From the NCBI GenBank assembly GCA_013397845.1, contig VZTG01005248.1, positions 3,596,005 to 3,660,004 on the forward strand: DNA of 64,000 nucleotides, given 5' to 3'. Origin of the DNA: Melanocharis versteri (taxonomy: Eukaryota > Chordata > Aves > Passeriformes > Melanocharitidae). This document shows positions 14,001 to 29,000 of the stretch, piece by piece. The position numbers and the translations under genes are program-made. The notes beneath the pieces were generated by a model that searched no databases, was not told where the DNA came from, and saw only the letters and a program-made list of their open reading frames with translations. Every line of letters starts with the position of its first letter. Position 1 is the first letter of the stretch.

Positions 14001-17000
14001 GGAAAAAAAAAACCACCACAAACCACAAATCCACACACAAACCTTCTCTGAAAGGCATTAATTTGCAGTCAATCACACCATGTTAACTGTCCCACTCTCT
14101 CCACTCACAGCAGAATGGGCCATAAGTGACTGGTACTTTTGCCTGCCAGGTTCAGTGCCTGACACTACTGCTGGAGTCACTGGATGAACCTTTTCTATCG
14201 TCCACCTCTTAAATCAGACCTGTAGGTGCACATGTGGGGGTTGGACTAGATAACCTTTAAAGGCCCCTTCCAACCCAAGCTACTCTATGATGTTCCAAAC
14301 AGGTCAGCTGCCTTGATCCACTTTGGTACCTTGTATGTCTGGTAAGAGGGGGGACTTCATGCCATCTAAGCCTGTGAAATTGAAGGTACGTCATCTGTAC
14401 TCAGCCCCAACACCATGGCAAGTGTCTTCTTAAATAAATTAAGAACACACTTACAAAAAGTAGTGTGAATCTCCAAACTGACTAACTTTTTTAACATCTT
14501 CAATAAATCCCACAGTTCTGTTTACCATCTGCACCACACAGAAAAAAATAGTCTTAAATGTCACAGATGAAGCACATAGAGGACTATGACATTTAATTTT
14601 TTAGAAAGCCAAACCTGGGCCAAGAAATGAGCTAAGTATTAAAAAAAAAAAGAAAAAAAAAAAGCAGTACACGAATACAATAAAAGGCTCCACAATTACT
14701 ACAGCATCAAGAAAAGCAGAAGGGCTTCTAGAAATATTTATTATTACAGAAGATTTTGTTATAACCATCTCAGAAAACACAGCAATTGTAAGTTGGGTGC
14801 TAATAATTAATAGCTTAAAAATACCCCAGAAGACATCACTTTCAAAGAAATTAACATGTTAAAGACTCAAGAAAAATTTCCAGAATACTAGTGTATAATG
14901 TACCTTATGCATGCACACACCTCACAAGCCTTGAAAAAAGCACAAAGTTGCCATTTATCCAGGCGTTCATCAACCCCACCATTCTCAACTATGTTGCTCA
15001 AAATTCCCTCTATTTTAATAATATAAATCAAGAAATAACAAAAGGATTTTTTCATAGTCAGGAAGTTAATATTATGATTATTTTATATGAAATATGATTA
15101 TTTATATGAAATAAAACCAAAAGGAACACTTATTTTCTTAAAAGTCATTGAGAGTGTTGATCGGCATAAAATAGTTTCCCCGCCTTTCTGCCTTATGTAC
15201 TTATTTTATTCTACGTGTATTACAAAAACCCTCCCCTGTCTCTCAAAATGTTCCCAGAAATTAAATTGGCAGAAATTCTCATAGGACTGCCAGAACGCCT
15301 GTGTAAAGTCAAGTGGGCCAAAAACAAATTGCAAAATGCAGCAGGGTTCTTTTTTTTTTTTTTCTCTCCTAATTTCTCTCCTTAATTTGCTTTACTTTCT
15401 TAGCAAATGGTCCTACGTTTTCTAGGGGCCTATCAACCCATTAGAAAACCAATCAACCAAACTCATCCTGACAACTCAACAGTCAGACTCCTGTAGTCCC
15501 CATGCCTCTACACTGACAAATCTAACAATCCAGGGAATAACTCCTTTTAGGACTTCACAATCTCCTCATAATCTCCAATACTTTTGTTTGTTTGCAAATA
15601 CACCTTAAAATGCTTCATGTTTCCAAACCTCCTGAAGTCAGGCAGCTGAAGTTCTTGGACACTACTAAGTGCTCAAATAACGAAACTTCAAATCAGACTT
15701 CACATGAAGCAATCACTATGCATTTAAATACAACAAATCAGGACTGTGGATCAGTCAAAAGATTTAGTGAAATTGCTGCACTTGACTCAGGAATATAGAT
15801 TATCTATATCTATATATATAGATAGATATACACACATACTATCATTACTGTCTGTGCTAACCAGAAGAGCAATTACACCAATTTGGGTTTTTTTCGCTGA
15901 CGAACCTTTATTTTAGTTTTTTTTATTTACTTCGAGGACGTAAGTTTCTTAGATATGCATGTTTTACTTTCACTTCCTCCATTTAGTGAATGGTAACTGA
16001 ATGCTGGACACATGAAGCCTGACTTAGAAATCAAGTACTCAAGAATTAAAAAAAAATAAACCATGCTCCATTTCACTCCAGACACAATGTCTACCCTTAT
16101 CATATCAAGTTAAGTAATAGTGATCATCACTACAATATTAAATTCAATCAAATGCAAATGGAATTCATACTCAGGTTACTTGCAGACAGTTCTTAAGTGC
16201 CATCATTTTGTAGTAGCCAAGCAGAAACAAAGTCAGCCCAACACTTACTAACAGATTTAATAAGGAATCTTTGTTGTATACTGATAACTGTATGTGAAGT
16301 ATGTATTAAGAAATGATAAATTCCCCCACTCTGTGCTTTTTACTGTGTGAAGTATTCTACTTCAGTGATCCATATTCTAAATACTTGTTTACATGTGTTT
16401 CAGTACCTTGAGAAAATCTGTGAGCTGGAAGCAATATGAAGTAAATTATATACTTCACTGAAATTTTCTACTACTGCACTTGGATGAGAAATAATAGAAA
16501 TACAACATACTGCTCTGTAATAACCACTATTTGAAATCTTGATTCTATGGTAAGTTACAGTGGTTGTTTTAGGATAGTGTATTTTAAGTACTTCGTTTCT
16601 TATTAAAATAAAGAGTACTGTAACAGTAACTGAATTATTAACCTAAATTTATGAAAGCTCAGCGCTGATTGATAACACCAAGTAAACAGGCAAATTTCAT
16701 CTGATCATAATCTAGCATTTTACAATGTTAAAAAAGATTTCTTAAAACAATAATTTGTGTCATCTGCTATCTTATACAGAACTGATACAGGCAGATTTTT
16801 TAATGGTCAGTAAAATCTACCTTCTATCCATTAATCAGTTTCATTTTTCTCTGATGTAATAACTGCACCAAATATTTCCCTGACAAAAAGGATTCATCTT
16901 TGTAACAGAAGAGCAAGGTAAGTATACAATGGGTATTTTTAAAAGGTCATTGAACTTGCCACAGTTAAGACTTGACATGCCCAACCTTCAAGAATCATAA

Positions 17001-20000
17001 ATCAATCTCTGATGTCATCAAAATTTCCTCAGCAAACCAACAATTTTCTTTTGGAAATTGTTGCTAGATACCATGTGAAGCAAACCCAAAAAACATCAAG
17101 TATGTATAGGGAATTTTTGAACACGTGTCCACTATGTAGCTGTCAGTTTCTACACAGCAACTATGAAGACAGATGCGCTGTGTGATAATGCCCTAGTAGA
17201 GCACTAGAAAATTTAAATTTAAGATTACACTACACTACTGCTTCATATATTTTAAAGATTCACATATGAAAGGTCAGAGTATTGAAATGAACTGCTTTCG
17301 GTCCTCTTTGAAGGTTAACTCCTTTTGTTCAATAGTCCCCTATTTCTGAAAAAGAGCTGGCATTTCAATAATCTTGTATATGAAAGCCAACACCAAGTGG
17401 GACCCCACGCTTACAAAGGAGTGTGTCAGTGGATCCTACGTGTCCTTCTTGAAAATAACTGGCAAAAACACCAACCCCAAATTTAAGTCAAGGGAGCACA
17501 ATAAAAGCAGTCTGTAAGAATAATGAAACAACCAAGTAGGCGTGGTTTTACTCAACTAAATAAACTCTGGAGTCTTCCTTTGAACTTCATCATGTAAGAA
17601 AACAGGAGTGACAAGAAAGGGGGAAACACTGAAGAGACTGAAGAGTAAGGGACAGAAACAAGACATCCTTAAGTAATGTCAAAAACCCTCACATTGGCTA
17701 TGAATAGGTAAGAAGGAAAAAAATATGTGACAGTGGAGCTCTCGACCACTTAAAAATTTCAATGTTTTGCATATTAAGCAAAGTTCTTTTTAATGACTTT
17801 TTCTGTATCCAGTAAAATTAAGGATATTTAACATTCACACCATTCAAAGAACACAGTGCAACAATAATTCATTTTCAACTGCAGGGATTTCCGACGAAGC
17901 TGCTAACTCATGTCAACACACACAAGAAGCGTGTTGTACGCCTTTTCCTATGATTGGATGGCTTTGGAAGGAAAAGCTCTGCTGGGTTCTACAGAATAAA
18001 AACACTTTTACCTAGAGCATGAGATTAGATTTTGTAAAATATAATCAAATAGAAAGAACGTATTATGTATACGTCATCTAATGTATTTTTATTGTAAGAC
18101 AGACATCTGCATGAATCAATATCAGTAGCATACACAAAAAATCTCAACTATTTTTAAATCTTGCTAAGTATCTGACATTTGTGCTGGTTTCCTGCTGAAC
18201 TGTAGCTCGAGACAGCTGCCAACTGCAAATTGCTTAAATTAGTGTGGAGACACAAACTTGAAAATAGCATTAAGAATAAAATTTCCTATGTGAAAGCAAA
18301 ATGTTTGGTTGCAAACTGGAAAACTAATCAAAGGAGTAAGATCTGTTAAGCTGCCACATCTGTATGAACCATATATGCTTAAAAAAAAAGATACTATTAA
18401 AGAATAACTAGAACATTTTCAGGTGAATATTAATTGGCTAAACTGTTTCAATTCACTCTTCTTGAACAAGTACAAAGTCTAAGTATAAATGCCCCCTAAG
18501 TATTAGTTCTGCATAAATTTAATTCTGTTTATATCTTTACTAGCTTCAGGAAGAGACTACATAATTTCGTTTTAAAATAACAAGAGAAAAACCTTTTAAA
18601 TTCTGGATTTTATTCCTGTAACTGGGTTGTTTGTTATGAAGATAATCAAAAGCGTATTTGCTCTACATACACCTAACTCCACAAAGAAAAATGGCTGAAT
18701 TTAAATGTATTCAGAAATCTGGTGGGTTTTGGTTTTGTTGCTGCCTTTTTTTTCCTTTTAAGAATTAAGCTAGTTTTCTTACACAATAAAAACCTTTTCC
18801 TCCCCTTAAGAAAAAACTCACAATGTTTAACATAAAAATTTCAAGGAATTAGTACTAATTCCTGGTGTGATCTAGCACAAAATGATTCACTGTGTGTGTT
18901 AAATGCAACCTATATAGAGGTACATAATGAAATTATCTAGATTATAAATTGGCAAATTAGGATATTTGGAAACCAAAGCTTTTTATATCATTAATAAAGA
19001 TTAACTTATTTATATCATCATACTGCCTTCACTTGGTACTTACTTCAGAACTAAAGTATCAGATCAAATCTGCATGCTCTTTCCAAGCTGTTAGGAAAAT
19101 AAATGGAAGCTGGGGCTTTCCAAACAGGCAAACCAAACAAAACCCAAAAAATATAAATGAAAGACACTTCCCCCACTAAACCTTATGTAACATTTTCTCA
19201 TGCTATGATTCCAGCATTAGAATCATTAGTGTCCTCACCTGATGATTCAAAAAAACCCCAGCCAACCAATCAACTAAAAAAAAAAAGCACCACCCTACAC
19301 CCCAAAAAATCACGCAATTCAAAACAAAAAATTCCCACCAAACAAACAAAAAAGAAACAACCTAAAAATCAACAATGCTCCCCTTTTCCCCCAAATAAAC
19401 CCCCCCTTCCCCCACCAGCTTTTGGAGTACATCTTCATACTTAATGTTCAAATTAAACTCCTATCTCTTTCATTCAAAGAGATAAAACCCTCACATGCTG
19501 TTTTCATTCCTGCATAAGGGTTTCCAACATGACAATGAAGCAGAGTATTTGTTTCAAAGGTAATACAAAGGTCATAGCAATGGCTATGGATGACATTAAG
19601 GAAATATCCATAAGTAATTTCCTTATGCTGCTTTTCTTCCTCAAAGGTTGTATACAAACTTGCCAAATAAATAGAAGTATGGTGTGCTAAGATAAGATGT
19701 AATTAATGTCTTGAGCTGTTCTGCGTTAATGTATCAAGATAACACTTTCTTTAAAATATCCTTTAGAGAAGTCTCATTAAGAGCATAATCTTACCTTCAA
19801 CTCTACTTAAAGTGCACAGACTAAAGAAAAAAAAAACACATGAAGCGTCATTATACCTTGGGATTTTAACACTTCCACAAAACACATGGATATGCAAGTG
19901 CCTCATACACAGTCATCAGCTTCATAATGTAAAAATATGCTTGGAGTAACACTCGGCAAAATGAAATCATACATGGCACAAGTATTTTTCATGCTCCTGC

Positions 20001-23000
20001 TTACAAGCTTTCTAGTTTTGGCACCATATGTCAAGTTTCCATGTAATTTAACAGGGAATTTGCTAAAAAGCAGCTGATTCATCTTTCCTACAGGTTTCAA
20101 CTACAGGAAATTAAGAAAAAAAATTCACCTACCCATACATGTAATCTTAAAAACTGCATCAGGAAACTAAAGAACCCAAACTTGGTTCAGTAAGTCTAAT
20201 TGTCAAGGGCCAACACAAAAATGAACAATAATTTTCTGAACTGTAACTACTCAACTGTGAGGACAACCTGTTTCAAGTGCTAAAATCTGAAGATTAACAA
20301 TCACATGTATGTAAAAATTAACAGGTATGTTAACTTTCCAGATGCATCCATTCAAATAAGTTTTGTAAACATTTACCTGTATCCAAGCGCTTTACAGGGG
20401 ACTCATCATCAACCTCAGAATCTCCACATGCACTCCTTGATCTTTTCCTTGGGTGCAGAAGTGTCTCCAACCTTGGAAGGACTACAGACAAAAAGGTTTT
20501 GGTCCCTAGCTGTGGAGAAGTTGGCTGGGTTTCAGTGTTCTTTGCAGACTTTTGGGGGCTTATACTTTTCGATTTGCAGAAGAGAATGGATGTACGTCTG
20601 TTTACATCAGTTGATGACTCAGCTACAGCAGAAACAGTCGACTCATTGAGATTACTGTCAAGTAAATGTTCTGGAGTGTGTCCATTTATTTCTTTCTGAA
20701 TGGAAGTGCTATATAATTCATTATCAAATTTTACTCTTTTGTAAAGCTTACTCTGCTCTGGATTGAGTTCTACTGGTTTGAGGGTTGGTGGTTCTGAATT
20801 AGTCTCCAAGTTTGAAGGAAGAGGTAATGCATCTGATGGTTCAAGTTTAGGGGGAGATTTATCTCCTGAAAAAATTATAAATAGAGTGTGATTTTTGAAA
20901 ACCTGTAGTTATAAAGTCTATTATAAAACTCACTATAAATGTGCAGCCCACCAAATAAATTGTTGTCTGGAAACAAAGCATAACATTTTAAAACCAAAAC
21001 TTGTCTAGCAACAATCTGTCCTAGTTAGTAGTTCCTACTTTTATACTGGGAATGTAACAGGGGTAGGGAAGAAGATGTTTATAGTTCGTGTTAACAATTT
21101 ATACCTGGATAAGTACTTTTTTCTTCTCATGCAGTTATGTTAGTTTCATTAACTAAAAACTACAAAATCTGTTTCTCCATTAGAAAGTTGGGGTGGTGGA
21201 TGACTATCTGTTAAATACAATTATACTGCCATTCAAGTAAAATTTTTGATAACATACATTTTTATCTATTTCACCTTATCAATATTCACCTTACGTGCCT
21301 ATGAAAAATTTTATCAGCTAACCAGTAAAAAAAAGAAGTATTTGTAACCTGTTCTAATTGAGTGAACTAAAATGTGTTAAAAAATCTACACAAGAGCATG
21401 ATTTGTAAAGCCATTTTACAGTTGTGACCAGAAATTTTATCTACCAAAAAGTAATAAAAAATGTGGGAGAAAAGCCCAACACTCCCAAAATCTTGCTGCT
21501 TGATTAGTCACTAGTTGACAAATAACACATTTGACAATGCAGACTTGATAGGAGAAATCAGAAAAACCACCCTCTACCATTTTTCTCAAGGCCCCTTCCC
21601 CCCGACATTTTAATTTTTTTAGTATGCTCATGTCCCACTTAATTCTACTAAATCCATGCTGGGAAAAGACAATAGAGATATGACAGTGAGTATATAAAAG
21701 TAGTTTCAGTTTTTCATCACAAGTAATGGGAAAGAAAATAAACATTCTACTATTGCAGCATTCCCTAATACAAATAGAAGGATGTTCTAACCCATAATTA
21801 TCAACCCAAAAAGATGTTAAAACCTTTCTAGCTTCCAAAAGAATCTTTCAAAATATAAGAAAGGAAATACTTATTCTACAGTAAATGTGTAACACTAATG
21901 TACTATTTATGCTATCACATAAAATATTTAAACTTAGTTAAATTTTCTATGCCACCTGAAGAAAGGTGTAAAACCCCCAAGCATTTAAGTTCTCTATTTG
22001 CAGTCTATTTTGTTTGGTTTTGGCCCAGCAATGTTTACTTGGAAATCAATGACTTCTAAGTGCAGAAAAACCTTTACCCCATTGTTTAAGGTTTAATCAA
22101 ACAATAGCATAGTTCATATTAAAAATACCTATTTTTAAAATACAGTGTGACTGCGCTTACATCATTTGCAGGCACACAGGTATTAGAAGTGGTAACTAGT
22201 ATTTCAGGAAGACCGTAGAATAAAATGTACTGTCAGATAAGCACATTTAAACTACCAGCAATTTAAAAATCCTATACTTTGGAATCTCCAAGGTGACTTA
22301 TTGAACAAATTCTGATTTTCTTACAGGTAATTAGAAAATATTCACAGAAAGATTTAAGAACATAAAACCATTTGAGAATTATTTAGAAATAATACCTAAA
22401 TTTAATGGGGTTATTCTGGTACCGCATTTTTCACATGATCAAAGACTGGAAACAGAATTGCAAGGGGGTAATTCACAGCTGTATCAAAGTCAGCTCCTGT
22501 AGAGATCCTGGGTATAGGACTTTAATACTTTTCTTATCTTTTTTGGGCAATTTGTTTTCTTTACTCCTCTATGTACCTTCCATTTGAGAACTGAAATTTG
22601 AAGTAATTATTATTACTCTCCACTAGATCAGAACCATAACAACCACACCAATCAACCCTGGATCATGCCTTTCATTATGTTTTATTTAAAAAGCATACTG
22701 TAAATATAAGAAAACCACTACTGCTCACTTTGGACTATTTTTTTCACAAAAAATAGCTGAGGTGAAAGGCTGTGGTATAAAAACGTTAAGCTACAAATAA
22801 AAAAAATTGTGGATTCATTAGTTGCCAAACCCCACATTCCTAAAGAACTATATTTAATACCATCATCACTTGAAGATTAAAAAAATACCCAAATTAAAAA
22901 AAAAACCAAACCATTAAACACTTTGAGAACACTTAAAAGCCTCAGAACAAGATAACGTGCTGATTCATGTACGCTTTTTCTACCAATGCTCAAATCTCCA

Positions 23001-26000
23001 GCAAGTTCTATGTTTGGAATTAAACACTAAGTTGCTGTTTGAATGGCAGTTAAGGACAATCATTTTATTGACTTCACCTTTCAAAAATTTTGATAGCATC
23101 AAGCTGCAACAGATAGAGACTATTTTATTTATTACCATGCTTCCACTTTCCCTTGAGCTCTTTCCTCCTCCTATTCAATGCACTTATTCAAAAATGAAAC
23201 ACATCTCTAACTCTACTAAAGAAAAAGTTAAGTTTAGAGCTAATCATGAAACAAAGTCAATAGAATTTTTATTTGAGTGACAGATTTTTTTTGCATCATT
23301 TAAAAATGAGCAATAAAAATCTCAGAAACTCATTTACAAGCTAAAAATGCAAATATGATATTCAATTACAATATGAAGTTAGTCCTTCTAGCACACTGCT
23401 CTCACTGAAATCAACGGCAATCAGCCAAGAGTAGACGCAGTTCTGAGATAAATGTTTTGAGGAGGAAGAGAAGCAAAAGGGGAAGAGCTGGGTAGATACG
23501 GCTGACTTGATTCTACAACATGAAATTTAAGTCTTATCAATAGTTAGCTTTATTTAAAATAGATAAATAAATAAACAAATAACTCCCAACCCTCCTCCCC
23601 AGAGTCTGGAGTAGAGAATAAAAAAGGCTACAAACACAGTACAACAGCCAGAGTCTTCATTACCATTGACCTAGGCTCACATGATCCCTAACACATATTC
23701 TAACATTTAAGCGTATTTCCAAAAGTACAAAGATATTTTCCACTCAGGCATTTCCAACTGCCTTTCGTATGAGATTGTTTGCACTTTCATTTTTTAACAC
23801 CTAAGTTTTTAAAGCCTTGCTACCACAAAAAATAATGGAGGGAGGTTTTTTAAAGAAGATCATTCTACTCTTAAAATATTTGTTGTGATTAAGTGGCTAT
23901 TTGCATATTTTAAAACTAGTATTTTAATTTTAAAATCAGTACTTCAAATTTAATTAATATTAATTTATCAAATTCTTTAATTCACACTATTATTCATATT
24001 ACGGTACCTGACTGAAGCGGTTCAGAACAGTACTCATTTAAACCTGGTTTGCAATCTTACCTTCTTCTTCTCCGTCTTGTTCTAATGCTGCACTTTCTTC
24101 TTCGAAACTTCCAATACCTGATTCTATTTGAGGAGCCTGGTTGTGTTGCTGACTGAGTTTGTTGCGAATAATGCTGATTTCTTTCTTTAACAGCTTTGCT
24201 CTTTTGCTCCGTGAGCCACTGGATTTCATTGCACAGGTGAGATCAAGTTTTTCTAGCAGCTCTCTCAGCTGTTCTTCCAAGGACATATGTGCTCTGTTTG
24301 CAGGATTCAGTAACCTATCCACTGAAGTCAAAACACGTACAATTGAAAACGTGTTAGCATTTCCCAGAATATTTCTAAGAATAGCAATATCAACAGGAGG
24401 GAAAAAACTTAAATTCGCATGCCAAAATAAAAAAATACTGTCAAAAACCTATTTAGATTACAGTCAGAAATGTTGAAATTAATTCCTACTGTACATTTAC
24501 TACTTTTCTTAATCAGCATTTTGCTCAAAAAAACTAAGTAGTAGAGCAAAGAAGTAAAAGGTCAGAAGGAAGACCTAATTAATCCTTCCCACTCTAATAG
24601 GTGAACTCCTTGTTAAAGAAAAGGACAAAATTATGGTTATAAAAGAAATGTATTAATTATTCTCCTCTACTGCTAAACCTTAGAAAAATCACATGTATGT
24701 AAAAAAAAAAAATATAATTCCTAGTATTACAAACATGCTCAATTTTTTGAGTAGGTAATTTAAGAATGTGCTGAAGTTTATGAACACTGGTAGTCATTTT
24801 CCATGCCTTACAAGGATATACAATCATGTGAAAGAAAGCACTCAAAAATATTTTCTGAGTAAGTTGTTAAATTAGGCTCTGACACTGCCAAAATCAGAAT
24901 CCAGGTAGCACAGATGTCTAATGACAGATACGGTAGAATAGAGACACCAGAATCTTTCAAGCAATGTTTTTAATGGGGGGTCGGGAATCTAGTTAGCAAG
25001 CTGAACAGCAACAATCCTAAACATCTGTATGGAGCATACACACTGTGTGCAATGAAAAACACAACTTTCAAAAATAATTGAAAAACATCTTACCATCTTC
25101 CCAAGAGAAAGGCTGGGGTGACTCAAGTTTAGGCCGTTCTGATAAGTGCATTCCAGTTTCATTGTTATAACCAATTCCTTCAGCATCTCGCCTGGCTTGC
25201 CTGAGAACTACACCTCCTTGATCTCTTAACCGCACTGCAGCTCTATAAAATATTGTATCTTTTGCATTGTATTTCATACAATTATCTATGATAAGATTGA
25301 AGTCTTCTTCAAACTCAGTGAGGTTTCTATAGCCTTGCGCTTCTAACCGTTTTCGCATGGTAGAGAAATCCATAGGATGTTTAATATGATCCAAATAGTC
25401 TGGAACCTTTGAATAAATATTTAAAACACGAATGGGTAAAATTGTCCTATTACAGACAAAGTAACATTGGTTACTATCTGATCCACTTTTTAAACGTATT
25501 TTGTAACACCTCAATACAAGAAATTCAAAATGTAACTTAGATTTGCACATCTTGATATTATGAACATTTGCATGCCAACAGAAGTTTACATGTTACAATA
25601 TTCTGCATCTTAGGTAACAAGTTTGAGCTCTACTAAGAGATGCTGAAACCACTTTTTTTTTTTAAATTCTGTGGTTTTATGTACTCCTACTTCCAGGCAA
25701 CTAGTGATAGCACAAGGGGAAATGGCCTCAAGTTGTGCCAGGGGCAGTTCAGTTTGGATATTAGGAAAAAATTTTACACTGAGAGGGTGGTTAAGAATTG
25801 AATAGGCTCCTCAGGGAAGTGGTGGAGTCACCATCCATGGAAGTGTTCAAGACAAATGGATGCAGCATTTTGCAATATGGTTTAGTCGGGATGGTGGTAT
25901 TAGGTCAAAGACTGGACTTGATGATCTTGGCAGCCTTTTTCAACCCTAATGATTCCATGTAGAATGAACAGACGTGTATGCAGTATATGCACACACACAC

Positions 26001-29000
26001 ACGTGTACTCTGTCTAGTTTCACCTTCAAGTAAGAACACAGTATTTGCATTTCAATTTTTGATATCCTTTGAATTTGCTTTATCAAAATTGTCTTACTGA
26101 AAAGTATCAATATGAACCCAACATTCTATACAAGTATTTCCCAGAAATTATTTTGGCATATTAACATAAAAAGGCTTTCATAGCAGTAAATCATTACTCA
26201 TAGTGTTAATTATCAGAATAAAGATTAAAAGGTAACACTGCTTCTAACTCTGCATGTAATGACTTGTTTCTTATACATAAGTGCCACCAAGCCATACATA
26301 AACATCAGGAAACCCAGTTGCAAACATACCTCTTTAAGGTTCACCGGCTGAGCAAATATACGAGCAGAATCCTTTTCCTGCAGCTGATCCAGAACCGATC
26401 GCAGAAGTACAGTGAATGGAATAAGCTGAAGTTCCATAGTAACCTGCTCAATCTTGACCTAAAGAAGTAACAGTTATCCAACTGAGCATTTTTCATTAAC
26501 ATACCGTTTAAAGTTGTTTTGCAGCAATAGTATTTTGGATAAGAAATAAAATACAAATATATTTAAGTAAATGAGTTCAATACTACTTTCAGTATCATCA
26601 GTTGGCGTGTCTGACATAGGTTATCAGCTAATGATTTTACACAAAAAAATCATTCTCATTCCTTCAACTCCAGCTTCTCAGAACTCAAATTTGTATTTTA
26701 TATGTAAGAATTTTGTTCCATTTTTAAATGTATTTTTTTAAAGATGTTATGTAATAACAGCTTCCCAATTCACCAACAATGTGAAAATAGTAATAATTTA
26801 AAGGTAATGTTTCAAATTAAATTTCAGTTGTACTGCTATGTTCAAAGTTTAAAAAGAGAATCTGATTTACAGGCGACATAAGACCAAAACAAAGAGTAAC
26901 TGGAAAGACAATGTTCTACATAAATTCCAAGAAAATAATTTCAGAAAACAGAATCAGCATCTTCAAATACTTGAACATCCTACAGAATTTTTGTTATTTT
27001 TTACACTATTTCAATTCCTCTGTAGCTAAATTTCCAGGCCGTTTAAAGAGTTATCAGCAATGGAACAGTCTTGCTATGGCAAAAGTAAATTCTTAATGAA
27101 AGAATAAAGGTGTGTGTATATATATATATAATATAAACATGTAAATAAAGTATAAGCAAACACATACATGTAAAATACATGCATATAAATAATAATACAT
27201 GTGTATAGCAAGTGATATGTGAATGCACATGAATGATGCACAGAATTGCAGAAAGCGCTCCAGGACAAATTATATTAGCTTGCAATGAATGTTCGCAGTA
27301 TGCAAAAGTGAAAATTAAATGGTGTTTTTATAAATAAGGACCATTAAAAACTCCTAAGTGCAAACATTTTGCATTCACAGTTTTCATATAAGATTTTATC
27401 GTTCCGCATTATCATTTCCTCAAATCTCTTCTCCTGGCAATATTAACTGTAGAATGTCGTAGGACTTCAGATGTGGCTTTTATTTTTGCTTTTTTTCATG
27501 ACAGAAGGATAGAAGTGCTACTAAGTATATGGACATGACAAAACCTGAATAGATCAAATCTTCTACAGTTCTTAAGAAACCAATCATTTTTCCAAGTCTA
27601 ACAGAATGTCTTGTTAAATAATTTCTCTATACCAATGCACACAGCATGGGCAATAAACAGATGGAGTTGGAGGTCACAGTGCTGCTAGAGAGCTGTGCCC
27701 TAATTTCCATTACTGAAATTTGGTGGGACAAATCCCATGACTGGAGTGTGACTATGGATGGCTACAAGCTGCTCAGAAGGGCCAAGAGGGTAGCAAGGGG
27801 CAGTAGGGTTGTCCTCTACACAGAGAAATGAATATATTGTGAGGAGTTGTCTCAAGAAAAGCCATAAGCAGGTTGAAAGCTTAGACACCAAGGTGAGAGA
27901 AGGAACCCTGTGATTGGTATTTATTTCAGATCTAGGGAAGCCTACTGATAAAGCCTTCTTGCTCCAGCTACAGCAGACATTGCTTTTGCAGGCTCTTGTC
28001 CTGCTGAGGACATCAACCACTCTGACATCTAGAAAAGTAGCACGACAAGCTGTAGGAGACTCCTGGAGTGCATTATGGATAACTTCACAAGGCAAGTAAT
28101 AGACAGCCCAACCACAGGGATTATGATACAGGATCTGGTAACCATCAGTTCAAGTGAGCTAATCTGAGACATCAGGACTGGAAGTAGCCAGGGCTGCAGT
28201 TATCACACACGGAAGGAGTTCATACTCCTGAGGGATATGGGTCAGGGTGAAGAGTAAAGTCAGGACCCTGAATTTTAGGAAAGCAAAATTCCAGCTGTAC
28301 AAGGAGCTAGGCCACAGGACTTCATGGGAAACTGCCCTCAGAGAGAAAGGAGCAAAACAGAGCTGGCAGATCTTTAATGACACTTTCCATAAAACACAAA
28401 AGCTCTTGAGGTTTAAGAAAGGTTTAAGAAATCAGGAAAAGAATGCAAAAGACTGGCATGGATGAATTGAAACTTGACTGATCAAACTAACAGGCCAGAA
28501 GTGCACAGGCAGTGAAAGCAGGGACAGGTATCCTGGAAAGAGTAGAGGATGCTGTCTGGTAGCCCAGCCACTCTGCATGATATTTGCAAAATCTTGGCAA
28601 TCAAGTGAAGACCCAGGTGACTGGAAACAGAGAAATATTGCACACATTTTTTAAATGGGTGAAAGGATGACCCTGGGAACTACCAGCCTGTCAACCTCAC
28701 ATCTGTGCCTGCAAAAATCATGGAACAGACCCTTCAAGAAGCTATGCAAAATTTCCATGTGGGGGACAAGGAGAGGATTCAGAACAGCCAGCACAGCCTT
28801 ACCAAGGGCAAGTCCTGCCTAACCAACCAAGTGGCCTTCTGCGATAGAGTAACTATATCAGCAGACAATGGAAGAGCTATGGATGTCACCTATCTGGACT
28901 TCTCTAAGGCCTCTGACATGGTCCCCAACAACATCCTTCTCTCTAAACTGAAGAGAGATGGAGTCAGTGGGTGGACTGTTCCACAGGTAAGGAATTGGCT

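Larger units (their letters stand above)
5371..20376 (-). other. BRD1: BRD1 15-kb intron between coding exons 7 and 8
   Basis: The largest intron. Recognised content: a GT-rich tract near 6193-6223, a solo LTR at 7899-8454, a CR1 tail at 14235-14294, a purine-rich tract near 13551-13620, a TA/TCTA repeat at 15791-15832, a perfect 20-bp palindrome at 18844-18863 and a G-poor segment with a G4 motif on the transcribed-sense strand at 19380-19413. The rest is AT-rich sequence in which I recognise nothing. Confidence 0.88.
25407..26329 (-). other. BRD1: BRD1 intron between coding exons 4 and 5
   Basis: 923 bases holding a CR1 fragment (about 25700-25963) and a short CA repeat near 25989-26002. 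Confidence 0.9.

Noticed and set aside
21437..21838. 133-codon minus-strand frame in an intron
   Set aside because: Crosses intron sequence, no recognisable domain, within the chance range.
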